39,651 bases of DNA from JBLHKW01 sp047618565 (GCA_047618565.1 JBLHKW010000027.1:1-39651); one strand, 5' to 3'; shown: positions 7,770-17,730, numbered from the stretch's first letter. A program made the numbers and translations. The notes: generated by a model from the letters alone, not told the origin.

Positions 7770-8612
7770 TCAGGCCGCGTCCTTCAGGACCGTCTTGACG
7801 AGCTCCTTGGCGGGGCCGATTTTCAGACCCAGCTCCCTACGAGCGAGCACCATGGCTTGCATGCGTTGACCCCGCAGGGCCAGTGCGCGCACGCGTCCCT
7901 CGGGCGACATGCTGGCCATCAGCTCGGACAGGTCGATCTCCTGGGATGGCTCGACCTCGAAACGCTCACCGAGCGACTCGAAGAGCTGCGCGTTCCACTT
8001 CACCCGGATCCTGTTGGGCTCGAGGGTGAACGCGGGGAGATTGTGATGCGTCCCGCTGACCTCCACGCCGATGATGCGATAGGTCGCACCCTTCCGCTCG
8101 CGCTCGGTCTCGATCACCACCTCGAGCTCATCGGGCTCGCAACCCGTGACCCGAAGCTCGATGTAGTTCGTCACGGTCGTGTGCCGGTTCTTGCCGTGCT
8201 TCTCACGGCGCACCTCGCGCACCTTGCCAACGCTGACGATCTCACCACTACGGAAATGCAGGACCGTGGTCTCATCGGTCACGGCATCCGCGCTTCGCGC
8301 AGCCCGCAGGTTCAGATAGAGCCCATCCCCGGAGAGAGCCACAAGCCAGTTCGTCTGCCTGATGGCGGATAGCGCCACCTGGAACGCCACACCGGTCAGC
8401 ATGAGGCACACGAGCGCCCCGAAGCCCATGAAGGGAACGCCCACCAGCGCCATGACCAGCGGCTGCTCGAAGCAACTCGCGGTCGCCACGCCGAAGGCAA
8501 CCGTCATGCCCAGCAGCATGGCGACGGCCGCGAACGACCCCGCAACCGAATCCTGCCGGTAGACATCCACGGCCGAGTCAGCGGGCGGCGGTCCGATCGA
8601 AAGCGTCTCCAT
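7770..8612 (-). CDS. Two-span membrane protein with bL12-like C-terminus
   Basis: A 280-residue protein of unknown function if started at METLSIGPPP (8612). Starts at 8642 or 8723 are also possible. Two hydrophobic segments (SFAAVAMLLGMTVAFGVA and ALVGVPFMGFGALVCLML) are followed by a soluble part of about 190 residues. This begins with PH-like beta strands (NWLVALSGDGLYLNLR, VLHFRSGEIVSVGKVREV). The last 35 residues (MQAMVLARRELGLKIGPAKE) resemble the ribosomal protein bL12 C-terminal helix-turn-helix motif, in which a similar GLxxAKxLV pattern occurs. I do not recognise a named family. It lies 136 bp downstream of the fusion gene at 8749-12042 on the same strand. Confidence 0.8.
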   Translation of the reverse strand: METLSIGPPPADSAVDVYRQDSVAGSFAAVAMLLGMTVAFGVATASCFEQPLVMALVGVPFMGFGALVCLMLTGVAFQVALSAIRQTNWLVALSGDGLYLNLRAARSADAVTDETTVLHFRSGEIVSVGKVREVRREKHGKNRHTTVTNYIELRVTGCEPDELEVVIETERERKGATYRIIGVEVSGTHHNLPAFTLEPNRIRVKWNAQLFESLGERFEVEPSQEIDLSELMASMSPEGRVRALALRGQRMQAMVLARRELGLKIGPAKELVKTVLKDAA

Positions 8613-8748
8613 GGGTTGATTTTCGGCATCCCCGAGACCCATCCTGAAGTGCAGCTCGATCCTTGGTTGGAACGACACGGAATCGATGAGGCTCCCACCC
8701 GCTGCCCGTCGCCCCGGGCGCACCTGGCGCCATCGATTCCGGCGCGAA

Positions 8749-11700
8749 CTACTCCTGAAGCGCGGCTTCGAGCTGGATCAGAATCTGACGCGTTTCCTCG
8801 TCGCGCGGGTTCAGGCGGGCCGCCGCGCGCAGGGGCTCGAGCGCTTCCTGTAGCTGGTTCGCCTCGAGCAGCGCAGCCCCGAGACTCTTCTGGGCCTGGG
8901 CGAATTCGGGCTCGAGTCGCACGGCCTCGCGGTAGTGCACGATGGCCTTCGTCAGCTGGCCCTTGCCCTTGCGCGCGATGCCCATGTTGTGGTGCACATG
9001 CGGGTTCCTGGGATCGAGCACGCTGGCCTTCTCCCAGTGCACGAGGGCCTGATCCACGCTGCCACCGCGGGCCAGCAGGACGCCCAGGGCTAGATGCGCG
9101 TCCACATGGTTCGGATCGTTGTCCAGGGCGAGCCCGTACTGCGTCACCGAGCGCGCCAGATCGCCGGTCGCCTCGAGCGCCTGGGCCAGGGCAAAGCGTG
9201 CCTCCGCATCCGTCGGCACCAGTTCGAGCGCGTGCTCCAGAACCGGGATGGCCTCAATGAACTCGCCTGTCGACGCCAGGTAGAGACCATGGTTGAGGAA
9301 GCCCTTGGGGTCCGTCGGCTCGGCCAGCTGGAAGCGTGTCAGATTGGCGATCACCTGGTCGTGGGAGCCGAGAGCCGCGTAGGCACCGGCGAGCTTCATG
9401 AGGAACTCCGGTTGCTCCGCGCCCATCGTGAGCGCTTCGCGCAGGAGGCCAATGCGCTCGGTCGTCCCCTCGGGACCGACCTTGCCTTCGCCCTCGAGCA
9501 GCTCGAGTCGCGCGCTACGTGTTTCGAGGGCCTGGATCGCAGCCCAGTCGGCGTCCGCCATCTTCGCGCCCGACTCACCGCTCGCGCCCACCGTTGCGAG
9601 GGTCTCGTACGGGAAATCGGCCACGTAGCGCAGGCGACCCAGGTCCATGACGACGGACCTGAGCGAGTCGCCGATCGGCAAGTCCGCCGCATCGATGTCG
9701 CTCAGCATGGCCGCCGGGTCGTAGCTGACCACCCCGGATTTCAGCGGATTCGTGAACAGGTAGGTCAGGTCGTTGTGCTGGTCACTGATCAGGGGCTGAC
9801 CACCAAACTCGCGCTCGAGCGTGGCCTGCCCCTTGGTCACGCGCGCGATCAGCTGGAGCGCTCCGCGCAGGCCCAGGCGCCCGAGGTCGGCGGCCACCGC
9901 CGGCTGCTCTCCGAGACGCCGCTCGATCTGCCCCAGGTCGATCGGCGACAGGCTTCCGATAAGGATGTACTCCTTCTTGTGGCCCACGAAGAGTAGCGAG
10001 TGCGGAAACGCGTCGACGAAGGTCGCGACCGCCAGGTCGACGGCTTCCTGCGGCATCTCGTGGATCGGTAGCCACTGGGTCATCATGCCCGCGCTCGAGA
10101 GACGCGCGCGAGCCTGGGCGTAGTACTCCGTCGAGTAGAGCCGGTAGACGCCAGCGAACATGGGCGGCGGCGGCTCGCTCGTGATCAGGTCGTAGGTGAT
10201 GTCCGTCGTATTGAGAAAATTGCGCCCATCGTCATGGATGAAGCGCACGCGCGGGTCGAGGTAGACCTCGTGGTTGTAGCGCGCGAATTCGGGCGCTGTC
10301 GCGATCACCTTGTCATTGAGGTCGACCACGTCGATGGCCTCGACCGTGTCGTGGCAAGAGATGGCGTCCGCGGTGTTGCCCACTCCAAAGCAGATCAGTA
10401 GCACGCGCTTGGGGTCGGGATGGGCAAGCAACGGAAAATGTGCCATCAGGCGCATGTACACTTGAGCCGCGTGGTTCGTGCCCGACATCGAGTGGTTATC
10501 GAAGTACAGACGGTCCCCATCCGGCGCGGCCACAACGTACGTCGTGTGGGTACCGTTGCTCTTCATCGCACGCACTGGATACAACGCGGCCAGCTGATCC
10601 GGGGTGACGTAGCTGCGATCAAAACCTGCCGGAGTGAGGACGCACCCAGCGCCGAGCGCCACCAGCGCCAGGGCCGGCTTCCACGGGGCGATCCGTCGAT
10701 TCTCGCGGATCAGGAGCAGGAGCCCGGCTCCGATCGCGAGCACGACCATCATCAGCTTCATCGAATAGAAGATGCTGACGCGCGGCGCGAGCCACGTGAA
10801 CGCGACCATCCCGAAACAGAAGGCCAGGGTGTTGGCTCCGTAGACGAGCCCCAGATGTCGCCGGCCACTCTGCAGCCGGTTGCAGACGAAGGGCAAGAGC
10901 AAGGAAATGAGCAGGTAGGCCGGGAAGACGAACACCCCGGCGAACAGCAGCACCTGCCCGAGGCTGGTCGGGAAGCGACCTGCCGAGAGTGCCAGGCGCT
11001 CCGAATCGGACAGGGACTCGACCAGCGGCGCGTACGCGCGCTCGACGAACCAGGCCTGGATCCCGTGCGCGGATAGCCAGGTGAGGGCGTACACGAGCAA
11101 CGCCAGGAGATAGGCCCCCTTTATATAGCCCAGGCTCAGGCGCGGCAGGGCGCGCACGGTCCAGCTGGCGAGGAAGATGGCCAGGATCGCCCAGAAAGAG
11201 ATGAACGACATTGCCGCCGGCGACGCGTTGCTGAGGAAGCTGACGCGCTTGAACATGTCCGCCTCGAGGCTGCCCGCCAGCAGCCCGCTTAGGATGCCGC
11301 ATGCGAGCAACGCGCCGAAGTAGAGGGTCCCGGAGCGCTCGGGCTGCGTGCTGAGCGCTGGATCTGCCAGCCCGCTCGAGGGCACGGCCGCTGAAGCCGC
11401 GGGTGTCGGTGCGCCACCCGTCGCCAGGAAGAACGCCCCGAGCAGTCCGTTCACCGCAACCGCCAGCCAGAGGGTCATGTCATGTCCGACCCAGGGCAGA
11501 AGGACGAACTCGCAAAGCAGCACGCCGCTGCATGCTCCGAGGGTGTTCCAGCCGTAGATCGTCGATGGGAACGTGTCCCGGTCGCCAAAGATCTGGCACA
11601 GGAGCGGGAAGGTCACCCCCATGAAGAAGCACGGCACGAAGACGCACAGAGCCGCGATGCCAAGCTTCGACAGCTGCATCAGCATCGTGGAGGCGTAAAT

Positions 11701-12042
11701 CCCATCCTGCAGCTCGTAGGGGAACTGGCCCCACGCATTCGCCGGGACGATCCTCGCCACCAGAAGCAACAGGACCGACGCAGCGACCAGCAACTCGACG
11801 ACGCCGTAGAGGCGCAACCCATCCCGGATCTTCAACCGGGCACTGAGCCACCCGGTCACGGGCTGGCTCACGAGCGCCCCGACACCGAGGCCCCCGATGA
11901 AGTTGCAGAGCACCATCGCGAACGTGAGGTTGGTTGAACCGAACCAATCGACGTAGATGCGGAACCACGCCACCTGGTAGCTCAAGCTCACGAGCCCCGA
12001 CAAACCGTATAGCAGATAGACCCGTTTCACATTCGCATTCAC
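8749..12042 (-). CDS. Membrane / spermidine-synthase-like / TPR fusion protein
   Basis: A 1097-residue three-part protein. Residues 1 to about 460 hold ten or more hydrophobic segments, beginning VYLLYGLSGLVSLSYQVAWF, as in the membrane proteins fused to spermidine synthase domains. Residues about 470-720 form a Rossmann methyltransferase-like domain of the spermidine synthase type: VLLICFGVGNTADA is the glycine-rich loop, VDLND the acidic residue after strand 2, and HDDGRNFL and YDLITSEPPPP follow. The C-terminal 250 residues are TPR repeats (for example EFIEAIPVLEHALELVPTDA). Whether it makes polyamines is uncertain; the SEPPPP motif instead of the usual catalytic aspartate region suggests another reaction or a binding role. 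It is divergent from the secreted protein at 12306. Confidence 0.85.
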   Translation of the reverse strand: MNANVKRVYLLYGLSGLVSLSYQVAWFRIYVDWFGSTNLTFAMVLCNFIGGLGVGALVSQPVTGWLSARLKIRDGLRLYGVVELLVAASVLLLLVARIVPANAWGQFPYELQDGIYASTMLMQLSKLGIAALCVFVPCFFMGVTFPLLCQIFGDRDTFPSTIYGWNTLGACSGVLLCEFVLLPWVGHDMTLWLAVAVNGLLGAFFLATGGAPTPAASAAVPSSGLADPALSTQPERSGTLYFGALLACGILSGLLAGSLEADMFKRVSFLSNASPAAMSFISFWAILAIFLASWTVRALPRLSLGYIKGAYLLALLVYALTWLSAHGIQAWFVERAYAPLVESLSDSERLALSAGRFPTSLGQVLLFAGVFVFPAYLLISLLLPFVCNRLQSGRRHLGLVYGANTLAFCFGMVAFTWLAPRVSIFYSMKLMMVVLAIGAGLLLLIRENRRIAPWKPALALVALGAGCVLTPAGFDRSYVTPDQLAALYPVRAMKSNGTHTTYVVAAPDGDRLYFDNHSMSGTNHAAQVYMRLMAHFPLLAHPDPKRVLLICFGVGNTADAISCHDTVEAIDVVDLNDKVIATAPEFARYNHEVYLDPRVRFIHDDGRNFLNTTDITYDLITSEPPPPMFAGVYRLYSTEYYAQARARLSSAGMMTQWLPIHEMPQEAVDLAVATFVDAFPHSLLFVGHKKEYILIGSLSPIDLGQIERRLGEQPAVAADLGRLGLRGALQLIARVTKGQATLEREFGGQPLISDQHNDLTYLFTNPLKSGVVSYDPAAMLSDIDAADLPIGDSLRSVVMDLGRLRYVADFPYETLATVGASGESGAKMADADWAAIQALETRSARLELLEGEGKVGPEGTTERIGLLREALTMGAEQPEFLMKLAGAYAALGSHDQVIANLTRFQLAEPTDPKGFLNHGLYLASTGEFIEAIPVLEHALELVPTDAEARFALAQALEATGDLARSVTQYGLALDNDPNHVDAHLALGVLLARGGSVDQALVHWEKASVLDPRNPHVHHNMGIARKGKGQLTKAIVHYREAVRLEPEFAQAQKSLGAALLEANQLQEALEPLRAAARLNPRDEETRQILIQLEAALQE

Positions 12043-12305
12043 AATCGCACCAGCTCCGAGACGCGTGGCGGAGGATCCTATCAGGCCAGGAATACGCCGT
12101 CAGACATCTTCCCCCGTTTCACCCCAGGACGCGGACGGTCTGGCCCAACAAGGCGCGCGCGCCCACCGGGGGTCGCCCGGCCGGTCATCGGCCATCAGAA
12201 TGCAGATTACGGACCCAGGATCGATCTCACACCAATCCGAGCCCGGGTCAATCGTCTCGGGTTGTAGGAAACACCAGTATGTGCCCGGCAGGGTATGCTC
12301 GCAGC
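12043..12305. other. Divergent intergenic region
   Basis: 263 bp between the divergent fusion gene and the DUF1080 protein gene. It should hold promoters for both. I see TATGCT at 12294-12299 next to the plus-strand start and no clear -35 box, repeat or small gene. Confidence 0.4.
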
Positions 12306-15300
12306 ATGCCGTACAAGACCTCCCTGCGACTCCTCGTCGCACTGTGCTGGATCGCTGGCGTCCGCGCCCAGGATAACGACGACAGCCTGACCGCATTCGA
12401 GGTCCACCCGGGTCTCGAGGTCACGCTCTGGGCCGAGTCCCCGGAGCTCTACAACCCGACCGCCATCGACGTGGATGCGCGCGGCCGACTGTGGGTCACG
12501 GAAGCCGTCAACTACCGCAAGTGGGACGGTCAGAATCCGGGGCGCGACCATGACAGGGGCGACCGCGTCGTGATCCTCGAGGACACGGACGGGGACGGAC
12601 TCTGCGATGTGTCCAGGGTGTTCGTTCAGGATGAGGACCTGGTTGCACCGCTCGGGATCTCGGTTCTGGGTAACCGGGTCTTCGTATCCTGTTCACCGAA
12701 TATCTTCGTGTACACGGACACGGACGGCGACGACCGTCCGGACCAGCGCGACGTGTTCCTGACTGGCTTCGGTGGCTTTGACCATGACCACGGCGTGCAC
12801 TCGCTCGTGGTCGGTCCCGACGGGGCCTGGTATGGAGCCGTTGGCAATGCGGGTCCGCACCTCGTGACGGACGCGGACGGCTGGAGTCTTCGTTCGGGCA
12901 GCTACTACTCCGGAGGCGGTCCCGAGCAGGCCGACAACAAGCCCGGGCTCGTCAGCGATGATGGACGCGTCTGGACCGGCGGGCTGGTGTACTCGGTGCA
13001 GCCAAGCGGCGGCGGCCTGCGGGTCCTGGCCCACAACTTCCGCAACAACTACGAGGTGTCGCTCGACGCGTTTGGAAACCTGTTCCAGAGCGATAACGAC
13101 GACGACGGTAATCGCAGCTGTCGCACCTTGTGGGTCATGGAGGGCGGCAACTACGGGTTCTTCTCGAACGATGGTTCACGTTCCTGGCAGGCCGATCAGC
13201 GGCCCCGTCAGGAAATCCCGATCGCGCACTGGCACCAGGACGACCCGGGAGTCATGCCCGCGGGCACGATCACCGGGGCCGGTGGGCCGACCGGGGTGGC
13301 GCTGTACGAGGCGACCTTGCCGGGCATGCTGCAGGAACTCGATGGGGCCGTGCTGAACGCGGATGCTGGCGCGGGTGTGGTCTACGCACACTTGCCCCGA
13401 CGGGTCGGCGCCGGGTTGGAACTCGAACAGCGCAACCTCATCGGGCGCGCGAGCGCCAACGAGACGCGCGCCGCACGCTGGTTCAGACCCAGCGACGTGG
13501 CCGTGTCCACGGATGGGTCGATCTTCGTCGCCGACTGGTTTGACCCGGCGGTGGGCGGGCACAAGGCCGGAGACCGGGAGGCCTACGGGCGAATTCTGCG
13601 TCTGGCCCCCCCGAATTCGGACCCGTCGCCGGTGAGCGTGGCCATCGCCGAGCCCGCGCAGCACGTGGCGGCCCTCGCGAGCCCGGCCGTAAGCGTGCGC
13701 GCGGAAGCGCTTCGCCGCATCGCTGCCCTCGATCAGATGCCCGACCTTTCCTCCCTGCTGGCCTCCCCCATCGCGCGCCTGCGAGCACGGGGAGTGTTTG
13801 CACAGAGCTTCTTCACGGACGCCATCGCAGGCGTGCAGGACGAATCCGAGGACGTGCGCATCGCAAGCCTGCGCGCCCTGCGCGCTCGCGCGGCACGCGA
13901 CACGTCGGCGCCGGGCAACGACGCCTGGCTCGCTCACGCGAAGCGGTTGGCCCGGGACCCCTCGCCCGCCGTGCGTGCCGAAGTCGCGATCAGCCTGCGC
14001 GATCTTCCCCTGGCACAGTCCCTGGAGGCGCTCCTGCACATCGCCCGCTCCTACCCGATCGGCGACCGCACCTACCTGGAGGCCTTCGGCATCGGCGCGA
14101 CGGGTAAGGAGAGCGAGCTGTTCGACGCCCTGGTCGGCGTGGACCCGGCATCGGCGCTCGACTGGACGACTGCACAAGCGCACATCGCCTGGCGCCTCCA
14201 TCCGGAACAGTCCATAGCCTCCCTGCGCGCGCGCGCCTTCGCCGCCGAGCTCGACCTATCCGCACGCCGCAAGTCGATCGACGCCCTGGCCTTCATTCCC
14301 ACGCTGGAAGCGGGCGAGGCCATGCTCGACGTGGCCATCGCGGGGCCGGACGACGGCCGCGACCTGGCGCTCTGGTGGATCGAGAACCGAGACACCAACG
14401 ACTGGCGCGCGTTCGCCCTGCTGGATCAGATCGAGCGCAGCGGCATCGACGCCGCAGAGCGCGTCTACGCCAGCGGTGTGATCCACTCCGGCATGGTCAA
14501 CATCGATGTGGACGTGCGCGGAGCGCTGAAGCTCTGGCTGTCGGTCAACGATGGAGGTGATGGGAACGCGTGCGACTGGGCCGACTGGATCGAGCCACGC
14601 TTCGAGGGACCCCAGGGTGCGCAGTCGCTCGTCGAGCTCGACTGGATCGATCCCTCGGCCGAGTGGGGTGACGTGCGCAACGGGCTGAACTGCGTCGGAG
14701 ATGCGCTGCGCGTCGGCGACACGACCTTCGAACGGGGCATCGGAACCCACGCGAGCTCGGTCATTGGCTTCACCATCCCGGCGGGCACCGAGCGCTTCGT
14801 ATCGCGCGCCGGCCCGGACGCCAGCGGCACGACCCAGGGCCGCACATCGCTCGAGTTCGAGATCTTCCTGGAGCGGCCGCACACCCGAGACGCCGTCATC
14901 AACTGGCAGTCGATCTTGCGCGATAGCTCCGGAACGGGTGCACCAGAGAGCGAAGCGATCGAGGGCCTGGCCGCGGATGCGGAAGGCGGGCTGATGCTGA
15001 TCCGGCTGGCCTCCGAGGGCAGCCTCGACGAGGAACAGAAGGCCCTGTGTGGACAGCACATCTATTCCAACCCGGACCTCTCCGTGCGCGCCCTAGCGAG
15101 CGAGTGGTTCCCGCGCCCCGGCTACGAGGACGCCCATCTACCATCGATCGCAGAGCTCGGCGCGCTACCGGCCGATGCGCGCAAGGGGCGCGCCGTGTTC
15201 CTCAGCGACGAGGCACAGTGCACGAGCTGTCACACGTTTCGCGGTCGTGGCGGCGCGATTGGACCCGACCTGACCGAGATCCGTGACAAGCTCGATCGAA

Positions 15301-16172
15301 GTGCGCTGTTTGACGCGATCCTGAACCCGAGCGCCGGCATCGCACACGGATACGACACATGGTTGATCGAGACCACCTCGGGCGTCCTGCATTCCGGTTT
15401 CATCCTGGCCGACGGCGAGGACCTGATCCTCAAGGACACCCAGGGCAAGCGGCGCGTGATCCCCGCCGACGAGATCGAGGCGCGCTACGAACAGAAGCTG
15501 TCCACCATGCCCGAGGGCGTGGCGCTCGGCCTCTCCGCGACGCAATTCGTGAACATGGTCGCCTTCCTGCGACAAGACGTGCAGCGCGCGCCGACCTACG
15601 GTAAGGAGATCCAGCTCTTCGACGGTGTCAGCCTCGACGGCTGGACCAGCTACTCCAACGATCCGAGCGTGGCGACCGACTCCATCTGGTCCGTCCGGGA
15701 CGGCGTGCTCTCCTGCGCGGGCAACCCGATCGGATACCTGCAGACCGAATCCGAGTTCACCAACTACCAGCTGACTCTCGAGTGGCGTTTCGACCCCGAG
15801 CTCGGCCCCGGTAACTCGGGCGTGCTGCTGCGCAAGATCGGACCCGACATGGTCTGGCCCAACAGCATCGAGGCCCAGCTCCAGCACCGCAGCGCCGGTG
15901 ACATCTGGAACATCGGCGAATTCCCCATGTGGACCAGCCCCGATCGTCTGCAAGGGAGACGCACCGTAAAGAGCAACCCATCCAACGAGCTCCCGCTCGG
16001 AGAGTGGAACCGTTACGTCATCACCATGGACCGCGGCAGCCTGACGCTCGAGGTCAATGGCGAGATCCAGAACACGGCCACCTGGTGCGATGAGGTTGCG
16101 GGAACGATCTGCCTGCAGTCGGAAGGCGCCGCAATCCAGTTCCGAAACATCCGCCTGCGACCGATCCGCTGA
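12306..16172 (+). CDS. Secreted beta-propeller / HEAT / NPCBM / heme c / DUF1080 fusion
   Basis: A 1288-residue exported protein. The start at 12306 gives a signal peptide (MPYKTSLRLLVALCWIAGVR). Domains in order: a PVC-type dehydrogenase-like beta-propeller, residues about 25-440, with calcium-loop-like DTDGDGLCD and DTDGDDRPD; HEAT-like helical repeats, about 445-720; an NPCBM-like beta-sandwich, about 780-860 (ERGIGTHASSVIGFTIP); a heme c domain with CTSCH at 972-976, followed by GGAIGPDLTEI and ILNPSAGIAHGYDTW; and a DUF1080 (3-keto-disaccharide hydrolase) lectin-like domain, 1101-1288 (LFDGVSLDGW, NSGVLLRK). Members of this group are common in Planctomycetota and are thought to oxidise or cleave sugars at the cell surface; the substrate is unknown. 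A TATGCT hexamer ends 7 nt before the ATG, so the transcript could be leaderless. Confidence 0.9.
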   Translation: MPYKTSLRLLVALCWIAGVRAQDNDDSLTAFEVHPGLEVTLWAESPELYNPTAIDVDARGRLWVTEAVNYRKWDGQNPGRDHDRGDRVVILEDTDGDGLCDVSRVFVQDEDLVAPLGISVLGNRVFVSCSPNIFVYTDTDGDDRPDQRDVFLTGFGGFDHDHGVHSLVVGPDGAWYGAVGNAGPHLVTDADGWSLRSGSYYSGGGPEQADNKPGLVSDDGRVWTGGLVYSVQPSGGGLRVLAHNFRNNYEVSLDAFGNLFQSDNDDDGNRSCRTLWVMEGGNYGFFSNDGSRSWQADQRPRQEIPIAHWHQDDPGVMPAGTITGAGGPTGVALYEATLPGMLQELDGAVLNADAGAGVVYAHLPRRVGAGLELEQRNLIGRASANETRAARWFRPSDVAVSTDGSIFVADWFDPAVGGHKAGDREAYGRILRLAPPNSDPSPVSVAIAEPAQHVAALASPAVSVRAEALRRIAALDQMPDLSSLLASPIARLRARGVFAQSFFTDAIAGVQDESEDVRIASLRALRARAARDTSAPGNDAWLAHAKRLARDPSPAVRAEVAISLRDLPLAQSLEALLHIARSYPIGDRTYLEAFGIGATGKESELFDALVGVDPASALDWTTAQAHIAWRLHPEQSIASLRARAFAAELDLSARRKSIDALAFIPTLEAGEAMLDVAIAGPDDGRDLALWWIENRDTNDWRAFALLDQIERSGIDAAERVYASGVIHSGMVNIDVDVRGALKLWLSVNDGGDGNACDWADWIEPRFEGPQGAQSLVELDWIDPSAEWGDVRNGLNCVGDALRVGDTTFERGIGTHASSVIGFTIPAGTERFVSRAGPDASGTTQGRTSLEFEIFLERPHTRDAVINWQSILRDSSGTGAPESEAIEGLAADAEGGLMLIRLASEGSLDEEQKALCGQHIYSNPDLSVRALASEWFPRPGYEDAHLPSIAELGALPADARKGRAVFLSDEAQCTSCHTFRGRGGAIGPDLTEIRDKLDRSALFDAILNPSAGIAHGYDTWLIETTSGVLHSGFILADGEDLILKDTQGKRRVIPADEIEARYEQKLSTMPEGVALGLSATQFVNMVAFLRQDVQRAPTYGKEIQLFDGVSLDGWTSYSNDPSVATDSIWSVRDGVLSCAGNPIGYLQTESEFTNYQLTLEWRFDPELGPGNSGVLLRKIGPDMVWPNSIEAQLQHRSAGDIWNIGEFPMWTSPDRLQGRRTVKSNPSNELPLGEWNRYVITMDRGSLTLEVNGEIQNTATWCDEVAGTICLQSEGAAIQFRNIRLRPIR

Positions 16173-16191
16173 TCGCATCCCCGACCGAACG

Positions 16192-16223
16192 GGAGGGAGC
16201 CGGCGACCTCGCCGGCTCCCTCC
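16192..16223. terminator. Bidirectional terminator-like hairpin
   Basis: A perfect 14-bp stem (ggagggagccggcg 16192-16205, complement 16210-16223) with a 4-nt loop lies between two convergent genes (stops at 16172 and 16247). It can act for both directions. No T run follows on either side. Confidence 0.75.
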
Positions 16224-16246
16224 ACATGCTCGCCTGCGGGCGTCGA

Positions 16247-17470
16247 TCAGAACGTGATCGAGAGTCCGTCGGACGTGTTGTATCCGGCGCCTGTTCCCAG
16301 GCCCGAACGGAACCAGTGCTGGAAGTGCTTCGTGCCGGTCAGGCCACTGGCGTAGGGCGCGGAGTAGTTCATGGTGAACGTCGCCGTGTTGGGCAACTGC
16401 ATCATCATGCCCGCGCTGATGAAGGGCAGCATGCGCGTCAACGCGCCGCCGGAGCAGAGCAGGCCATCACCGAAGGGGTTGCCCGCCAGCATCATGGGCC
16501 CGTAGAAGAACTGGCCCGTGGTATTCGGCACCGGCGTGCTCGTCAGCACGAGCGATGTCGTTGGATTGCCGGCGCAGGTGAGTACGGCTCCAGATCCCGT
16601 GGCATTCGGCAACGCCGAACAGAAACTCACGCAGGTCGGCGCGCAAACGCCCGTACCCGTGACGTCCATCGTGTAGTTCTGGCAATCGGACGCCGTGTCC
16701 GGGAACCAGTGCTCGACCTTCAGCCGGTAGGTCTGGCACGACGCACCGGCATTCGTGAAGTTGACGTTCTCGTTGTCGCTACCAGTCCCGCCTGTCACGA
16801 GGATCGTTGAGCCGCACTCGGCGTACAGGTAGACATCGATGTCCCCGGTGGCGTGCGTGAACAGAATATCGACGTTCAGGTTCGCCCCCGGATCCAGGTC
16901 GAAGCTCCACCAATCGGGGTCGGTCTTATCCACGTACAACCCCGGATAACTGCCGTCCACCATGGGGATGGCACTCGCACAGTCGTCGTTATCTTCGAAA
17001 GCGTCGTCGGGGATCAGACCGCACGGGTTCTCGACAATGCGGAAACTACCGCTTCCACCATCGCCGACCATGCGCGACCCGACCCGGATCAGGTAGTGCT
17101 GACCGTTAACGGCCGGAAAGTCGACGATCGTCTGATTGATGCAGCCGCCATGCGCGCACACCAGCAGCAACGTCGGCGGGCAGGTGACCCCGTCGTACAC
17201 GGCCACACGAGTGTCCAGAGTCGTCAGGTTGCAGGTCTTGACCTTGAAGTCGCCCGTGGATGGGGCGATCCAGTCAAACCAGACGTCCTTGCGGACGGTC
17301 TGGCCATTGCAATCTGCGGGACCATCCGGCGTCGCAGTGTTGTTATCAAATGGAAAAACGCCCAGGCCGACAATCGACTGCGCGGTGGCGCAATCATCGG
17401 AGCCTTGGGCGTTGGCGATCGTTGCGCAAAGGGTCACGGCAACGAATTGGCTAAACAGTCTCGCATTCAT
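16247..17470 (-). CDS. Secreted protein with PPC-like domains and lineage-type C-terminus
   Basis: A 407-residue exported protein of unknown function. The start at 17470 gives a signal peptide (MNARLFSQFVAVTLCATIAN, then AQ). Two beta-sandwich segments resemble pre-peptidase C-terminal (PPC) domains: DVWFDWIAPSTGDFKVKTC and the following strands, then DPDWWSFDLDPGANLNVDIL through DIDVYLYAEC. Both are cysteine-rich. The last 125 residues (CSALPNATGSGAVL, FYYG-like FFYGPMMLAGNPFGDGLLC, HFQHWFRSGLG, NTSDGLSITF) form a separate module that I have seen at the ends of secreted proteins in this kind of planctomycete; it may help sorting or surface attachment, which is inference. It is convergent with the DUF1080 fusion gene. 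Confidence 0.82.
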   Translation of the reverse strand: MNARLFSQFVAVTLCATIANAQGSDDCATAQSIVGLGVFPFDNNTATPDGPADCNGQTVRKDVWFDWIAPSTGDFKVKTCNLTTLDTRVAVYDGVTCPPTLLLVCAHGGCINQTIVDFPAVNGQHYLIRVGSRMVGDGGSGSFRIVENPCGLIPDDAFEDNDDCASAIPMVDGSYPGLYVDKTDPDWWSFDLDPGANLNVDILFTHATGDIDVYLYAECGSTILVTGGTGSDNENVNFTNAGASCQTYRLKVEHWFPDTASDCQNYTMDVTGTGVCAPTCVSFCSALPNATGSGAVLTCAGNPTTSLVLTSTPVPNTTGQFFYGPMMLAGNPFGDGLLCSGGALTRMLPFISAGMMMQLPNTATFTMNYSAPYASGLTGTKHFQHWFRSGLGTGAGYNTSDGLSITF

Positions 17471-17730
17471 TAAACTCACACCATCCTGGAGGTAGAAGGG
17501 AAGAAGCCAGCGTCCGGCGCTGGACCGAGAGTCCTCCTGAGTGGTGCGGATCCATCGTGAACCGGGTGGCAGGAGAAGACCGGGTCCGATCGGACGCTGG
17601 CCAGTGTAGGCGTTCGGCAACGAGCCGTGTGAAAATACCATGCCACCCGCCTCTGACACCCCTGGCAGGCGGGGGCAGAGCGTCTATGCGATGGGCGCAC
17701 CCCCGTTTCACCCGGTATGATCGGCGCCAC

